Source: JACKBJ01 sp964549495 (GTDB lineage Bacteria > Chloroflexota > Anaerolineae > Epilineales > Epilineaceae). From it: a DNA stretch of 10,843 nt. Both the position numbers and the translations under genes were made by a program. The notes beneath the pieces were generated by a model that saw nothing but the letters and a program-made list of their open reading frames with translations, was not told where the DNA came from and made no database searches. Shown piece by piece: positions 7,120-10,843 of this stretch; the stretch's first letter is position 1; each line of letters starts with the position of its first letter. The stretch covers positions 1 through 10,843 of the forward strand of contig CAZJWJ010000133.1 in NCBI GenBank assembly GCA_964549495.1. The letters run 5' to 3'.

Positions 7120-8312
7120 AGTCTCTGAGCTGCGCGCAGGCACAGCGCGCCATCGCGGACGAAGTGGACACCGAGGGCCGGCTGGAAGCCCATCTGGAAG
7201 CCTGCGCGGACTGCCGAGCCGAGCGGAAACGGCAGCAGGCGGTGCGGTCGCGCTTGACCGACAAGGCGAGCTGGCCGGAACCGAGCCGGGCCTACCAGCG
7301 CTTCTTGGATCGGCATCAGCGCCAGACCCGAGAGGGCGCCCAGCCGGCCGGCATGCCGCGCGAGCCCGGGGTGATGAGCGACGTGCCGGATGCCGAGGCC
7401 GACGACACCATCGGCCAGTACCTGCGCGAGATCGGCAATATCCCCTTGCTGTCGGCCGATCAGGAGAAGGAGCTGGGCCAAGCCATCGCCGAGGGCATCG
7501 AGGCCCTGGAGACCTTGGAGAACCCGGCTCGGCTCTTCGAGATGGACGACGCGGAGATCGAGGACCTGCGCCAGCAGGTCGACGCGGGCGATCTGGCGCG
7601 CCGCCAGCTCACCCGGGCCAACGGGCGGCTGGTGGTCCACATCGCCAAGAAGTACACCAACCGCGGCGTGCCCTTCCAGGACCTGATCCAGGAAGGCAAC
7701 CTGGGCCTGATGCGCGCGGTGGAGAAGTTCGATTACACCAAGGGCTTCAAGTTCAGCACCTACGCCACCTGGTGGATCCGCCAAGCGGTCACCCGCGCCC
7801 TGGCCGACCAGGCCCGCACCATCCGCGTGCCGGTGCACATGGCCGAGCGCATCGCCAAGGTGGCGGCCGTCGGCCGCGAGCTGGAGCAGGAGATGGGCCG
7901 CGACGCGACCCCGGCCGAGATCGGCAAGGTTCTGGACTTCACGGCCGAGGAGGTCGAGCGCGTGCTGCAGATCGCGCGCCACCCCATCTCGCTCGAGCGG
8001 CCCACCGGCGAGGACGCCGAAGCCTCCTTCGGCGACTTCATCGCCGACGATAGCGCGCCCGATCCGGGCGAACGTGCCGCCACCGAGATGCTGCGCAGCG
8101 AGATCGCCGAGGTGCTCTCGAGCATGCTGCCGCGCGAAGCCGAGGTCTTGGCCCTGCGCTACGGCCTGGCCGACGGCCAGGTGCACACCCTGGAGGAGGT
8201 CGGCGACCGCTTCGGGGTCACCCGCGAGCGCATCCGCCAGATCGAGACCAAGGCCCTGCGGCGCCTACGTCACCCCAGCCGATCCAACCGCCTGCGCGAC
8301 TTCCTGCGCTAG
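7116..8312 (+). CDS. Fusion: N-terminal zinc-finger anti-sigma domain joined to an RpoD/SigA-type sigma factor
   Basis: The protein has 398 residues. GGAGGGA (7104-7110) lies 5 nt before the ATG at 7116, inside the ECF gene. Residues 1-45 form a zinc-binding anti-sigma finger: Cys6 and H26-x3-C30-x2-C33 (AHLEACADC). No membrane segment follows, so it is soluble. A basic and Pro-containing linker (about 46-95) leads without a stop into a full sigma70. Region 1.2 (DTIGQYLREIGNIPLLS) starts near 97. Region 2 lies at about 160-240 with NRGVPFQDLIQEGNLGLMRA, STYATWWIRQA and RTIRVPVHMAE. Region 3 covers about 243-320. Region 4 lies at about 324-398, ending in TLEEVGDRFGVTRERIRQIE and LRHPSRSNRLRDFLR, nearly as in housekeeping sigma factors. 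The sigma part (about 310 residues) lacks a long region 1.1. An internal ATG at 7374 (residue 87) could make a stand-alone sigma, but only a short G-run lies before it. The role as a combined anti-ECF/sigma protein is inferred. Confidence 0.93.
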   Translation: MKSLSCAQAQRAIADEVDTEGRLEAHLEACADCRAERKRQQAVRSRLTDKASWPEPSRAYQRFLDRHQRQTREGAQPAGMPREPGVMSDVPDAEADDTIGQYLREIGNIPLLSADQEKELGQAIAEGIEALETLENPARLFEMDDAEIEDLRQQVDAGDLARRQLTRANGRLVVHIAKKYTNRGVPFQDLIQEGNLGLMRAVEKFDYTKGFKFSTYATWWIRQAVTRALADQARTIRVPVHMAERIAKVAAVGRELEQEMGRDATPAEIGKVLDFTAEEVERVLQIARHPISLERPTGEDAEASFGDFIADDSAPDPGERAATEMLRSEIAEVLSSMLPREAEVLALRYGLADGQVHTLEEVGDRFGVTRERIRQIETKALRRLRHPSRSNRLRDFLR

Positions 8313-8315
8313 GAG

Positions 8316-8477
8316 GGGGCTCGGCCGGGCACCAGAGCACCAATTCGGACGTCGCTGCATCCGCCGTGTCGGCCCGCTGCTCGTCGGCAATAGCGCTTGC
8401 TATTCCCTCCTCATAGCGAACCGACACGGCGGCGCAGCGACGTCCTCGGTTGGCGCTCTGGTGCCCGGCCGAGCCCC
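8316..8477. repeat. Long inverted repeat (57-nt arms) filling the convergent intergenic gap; bidirectional terminator or MITE-like element
   Basis: The left arm 8316-8372 (starting GGGGCTCGGCCGGGCACCAG) matches the reverse complement of the right arm 8421-8477 (ending CCCGGCCGAGCCCC) at about 51 of 57 positions. The first 23 outer bases are perfect. After that come one mismatch, a small bubble around TTC, and an AT/G bulge. The 48-nt spacer holds a second hairpin, AATAGC-GCTT-GCTATT (8389-8404). The repeat begins 4 nt after the sigma stop and ends 7 nt before the CotH stop codon, so it can stop transcription from both sides. Neither arm is followed by a T-tract, and the arms are far longer than usual terminator stems. 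No clear target-site duplication flanks it. Confidence 0.8.
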
Positions 8478-8484
8478 TGGGGCT

Positions 8485-10843
8485 TTACTGCCGGCTCAAT
8501 ACCGGCAGGTAGATCTGGCCCTCGCGTCCGCCCGGATCCGGCGTCGGTTCGACCGGCGAGGTGGTCGGTGTCGGCACGGGCGCGTCGCTACAGGCGTTGG
8601 TCGTGCCCGGCGATGGGCTGAAACAGGTCTCCCAGACCGGGCTTCCATCGGGCAAGCGCGCCAGGCTGACGTCCGCATCCAGCTCCCCGTGCTCGACCAG
8701 GTCGAGGATCTGGCTCTGGCTGGCCAAGGAGACCGCCTCGCCTTGGCGGTCGAGCCGGAAGGGGGCGTGCAGGGGGCCCTGATCGGTGTCGTTGTCGCAC
8801 CAGATCAAGAGCTGCTCGCCCGCGGCCAGCTGGATGTCGGGCAGGGCGTAGGCCCAAGGGTCGGCCGGATCGTCGGACAGAAACAGGCCGTCCAAGGCGA
8901 TCGGCGCGCTGCCGCGGTTGTAGAGCTCGACCCAGTCGTCGAACTGGCCGGCCTCGTCGGCCAGGGTCGTCTCGTTGGCGGCCATCAGCTCGTTGATGAC
9001 CAGGTCGCCCGGCTGGGCCATCGGCAGCTCGACGCCGGCCACCTGGTAGGACAGGGGGTAGGTCCAGTTGGCCTCCGGGAAAAAGCTTGCACGGCCGCCG
9101 GCGTCCAGCGTGCGGAAGGCGAAGGTGACCACGCGGCCGGCGCGCTGGGCCGGGATGGTGGCCCGCCATTCGGCCGGGTCCTCGCCGGCGGCTGCCATCG
9201 GCAGCCGGACCTCGGTGCCGCCCCGCACCCGGTAGCGCAGCTCGACCGATTCGGGTCGGTCGGCGCCCTCGAAGCGCGCGCGGACCTCGACCGGGTCGGC
9301 GGCGCTGGGCTCGGCCGGCCGGTAGCCCTGCTCGGCCAGCCGGACGTCGGGTGCCTCGAGGACTTCGAGGCCGCGCAAATAGTCGCCGCGCTGCTCGACC
9401 AGCGAGAGGATGCCGGGCTTGCTGCCGCCGAAGGGTCCGCCGTTCTGGATCTGGATCTCGCCCTCGAAGTTGTCCAGGAACTGCTGGTAGCTGAACTCGC
9501 CGGCGATGCCGCCCTGCGAGCGTTCTTCCTCGCGGGCCGCCTCGGCGATCATCGTCTGGTAGCTACCGCCGACCTCGCGCACCCAGTCCTCGGTCCAGAC
9601 CGCTTCCAGCAGCGTGCGGTAATGGGCCAGGTAGTCGGCCCGGTAGTCGGGCACCGACAGGATGCGGCTGATCAAGGGCCGGCTGGGCTCGGCGTCCAGG
9701 ACGAAGGGGCTGACCTCCTGGACCGGCGTGTCGCCACCGGGCCGGCCCGGCCGCCCGCCGACGACGAAGAAACCGAAGAGCCCGAAGGAGAGGTTGAGGT
9801 CCCAGCTGAGCATGTTGAAGCGGGGGTCACGCCGGCCCAGGTACATGTAGTAGTTGTGGCCGGCGTAGTAGCTGTCGAAGTTGGTGATCAGGTTGTTGCC
9901 GGCCAGGTACCAGAGCGCCACGTCGACGTCGAGCGCCTGCCAGATGCCGGCCTCGAAATCCGCGTCCGACAGGCCACCGGCGCCGACCGGCGCGTCCAGG
10001 GCACGGATCATCTCGCGCAGGGCGATGTAGCCCTCGTCCGAGTCGGCGTGCTTGCCCTTGACCTCGTAGCCCGACTTGTAGTCATCCAGGTCCTCGCCCT
10101 CCCAGGTCAATTCCGAGCTGTTGAGGGTGATGCGGATGGGCGAATCGCCCTTGATGACGATGCCGTCGTCGTCGGGGAACCAGTGGTCGGACCATTCGCC
10201 GGAGATCTGCTCGGCGGTCAGGTAGACGCCCAGGACCTCGTCGTTGACGGTGACGCGGGCGAAGCCGAAGCGCGGCACGGGCATGTAGTCGCGGAACATG
10301 CGGTAGCCGATGGCCTCGCGCAGCAGGGTCGGGTCGGCGTAGCCGTTGTTGAGGTTGATGATGTCGTGGCCCCAGAGGTCCTGTCCGGGCAGGAAGGCAT
10401 CCAGCGTGAGGTTGAGCGGCTTCTTGTTGCCCTCGATGGACAGCGAGCTGTTGCCTTTGCAGCGGATGCCGACCTCCTCGAGCCGCTCGCCGTCGATGGT
10501 GACGGTGACGGGGATGTCCTCGGTGGGCTGCGGCTCGACGGGTTGGCCGGGCCGGCCGCCGGGCCGGCGCGAGCAATTCAGGGCCTCGACCCAGTTGGAC
10601 TGCTCGAACTCGATGTCGATCTGGCGCAGCAGGCTATCGTCGAAGAGCAGCGGCTCGGGCTCCGCGCCGGGGTCTTGCAGCGGACGTGCTTCACTCGACA
10701 TCGACCCTGCGCGCTCGTCGCCGAGATCGGCGCGCTCGGCGGAGAGCGGGCTGGCGATGGGCCGGCCGTAGGATTCGGTGATCGGCAGCGTCCGGGCGGC
10801 GGTCCAGCCGGCATCGTCGGTCTCCGCGTCCTGCCGGGCGCGG
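8485..10843 (-). CDS. Secreted CotH-kinase-like protein with lamin-tail domain (5' end outside window)
   Basis: The stop is TAA at 8485-8487. An ATG exists at 10701, but the frame stays open to the right edge (upstream residues include AARTLPITESYGRPIASPL). That ATG has no good ribosome binding site and no signal peptide, so the real start lies outside. Numbering from 10701: a CotH-kinase-like domain covers about residues 20-420. It has CKGNSSLSIEGNKKPLNLTL, LNNGYADPTLLREAIG, VTVNDEVLGVYLTAEQ, IVIKGD and WDLNLSFG, the last resembling the family's WDxDxxFG segment. A beta-sandwich-like stretch follows (about 455-545), then a lamin-tail domain (about 563-690) with VINELMAAN, WVELYNRGSAPIALDG and LIWCDND. 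A Pro/Thr linker and the tail GQIYLPVLSRQ end the protein. Bacillus CotH phosphorylates spore-coat proteins. For secreted lamin-tail versions the substrate is unknown. A Gly/Pro/Arg-rich insertion (about 310-325) follows the WDLN motif. Confidence 0.92.
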   Translation of the reverse strand, partial: RARQDAETDDAGWTAARTLPITESYGRPIASPLSAERADLGDERAGSMSSEARPLQDPGAEPEPLLFDDSLLRQIDIEFEQSNWVEALNCSRRPGGRPGQPVEPQPTEDIPVTVTIDGERLEEVGIRCKGNSSLSIEGNKKPLNLTLDAFLPGQDLWGHDIINLNNGYADPTLLREAIGYRMFRDYMPVPRFGFARVTVNDEVLGVYLTAEQISGEWSDHWFPDDDGIVIKGDSPIRITLNSSELTWEGEDLDDYKSGYEVKGKHADSDEGYIALREMIRALDAPVGAGGLSDADFEAGIWQALDVDVALWYLAGNNLITNFDSYYAGHNYYMYLGRRDPRFNMLSWDLNLSFGLFGFFVVGGRPGRPGGDTPVQEVSPFVLDAEPSRPLISRILSVPDYRADYLAHYRTLLEAVWTEDWVREVGGSYQTMIAEAAREEERSQGGIAGEFSYQQFLDNFEGEIQIQNGGPFGGSKPGILSLVEQRGDYLRGLEVLEAPDVRLAEQGYRPAEPSAADPVEVRARFEGADRPESVELRYRVRGGTEVRLPMAAAGEDPAEWRATIPAQRAGRVVTFAFRTLDAGGRASFFPEANWTYPLSYQVAGVELPMAQPGDLVINELMAANETTLADEAGQFDDWVELYNRGSAPIALDGLFLSDDPADPWAYALPDIQLAAGEQLLIWCDNDTDQGPLHAPFRLDRQGEAVSLASQSQILDLVEHGELDADVSLARLPDGSPVWETCFSPSPGTTNACSDAPVPTPTTSPVEPTPDPGGREGQIYLPVLSRQ

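Noticed and set aside
7046..8053. 335-codon plus-strand ORF overlapping the sigma fusion in another frame
   Set aside because: Arg/Gly/Pro-rich out-of-frame translation of the sigma gene with no domain features.
6918..8186. 422-codon minus-strand ORF opposite the sigma genes
   Set aside because: It is a His/Leu/Ala-rich antisense shadow. The plus strand carries highly conserved sigma70 motifs throughout this stretch.
8316..8477. Integron attC site or CRISPR-like repeat
   Set aside because: The arms lack the GTTRRRY/RYYYAAC core pair of attC sites, and there is a single inverted pair rather than a direct-repeat array.
10699..10701. ATG at 10701 as the start of the CotH gene
   Set aside because: The frame stays open to the right edge, no signal peptide follows this ATG, and the upstream bases give no good ribosome binding site. 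It is more likely an internal Met.

Overview
The window is about 10.8 kb of very GC-rich bacterial DNA. It most likely comes from a Chloroflexota genome, probably of an Anaerolineae-like lineage. The main clue is the C-terminal tail of the secreted CotH-type protein (Pro/Thr-rich linker, then GQIYLPVLSRQ), a tail form common on exported proteins of that phylum. The very large secreted protein carries similar tail-like sequences, and the dockerin and lamin-tail domains also fit. Taxonomy is an inference, because there is no marker RNA in the window.

Layout. (1) Positions 1-4985, minus strand: one uninterrupted reading frame of at least 1661 codons that runs off the left edge. It encodes an exported modular protein with three diverged copies of a Cys-containing beta-rich module and a dockerin-like calcium-binding segment between the second and third copies. 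(2) 4986-5195: divergent intergenic region with an inverted repeat. (3) 5196-6422, plus strand: a DUF3179 lipoprotein gene with an in-frame TGA at 5682-5684, exactly where the family has the first Cys of its CPLC motif. A perfect 7-bp hairpin follows at the spacing of a bacterial SECIS element. I read it as a selenoprotein with a UPLC motif. (4) 6423-6600: intergenic region with a good sigma70-like promoter. (5) 6601-7119 and 7116-8312, plus strand: an ECF sigma factor whose stop overlaps the next start (ATGA). The next gene begins as the expected zinc-binding anti-sigma protein but continues in frame into a complete RpoD/SigA-type sigma factor. (6) 8313-8484: a convergent intergenic gap almost filled by a 162-bp inverted repeat with 57-nt arms. 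(7) 8485 to the right edge, minus strand: a secreted CotH-kinase/lamin-tail protein whose N-terminus lies outside the window.

How the genes may work together. The ECF sigma and the anti-sigma/sigma fusion form a translationally coupled regulatory pair. The zinc finger is the expected partner of the ECF sigma, so one protein may both hold the ECF sigma and compete as an alternative or primary sigma. The selenoprotein upstream carries a UxxC redox-type motif, which makes a thiol or redox theme possible but unproven. The two flanking secreted proteins look like cell-surface or extracellular components.

The strongest candidates for undescribed biology are the zinc-finger anti-sigma/sigma70 fusion and the UGA-recoded DUF3179 lipoprotein. 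Next are the triplicated giant protein with its internal dockerin and the long intergenic inverted repeat. No RNA genes, insertion sequences or CRISPR arrays are visible.
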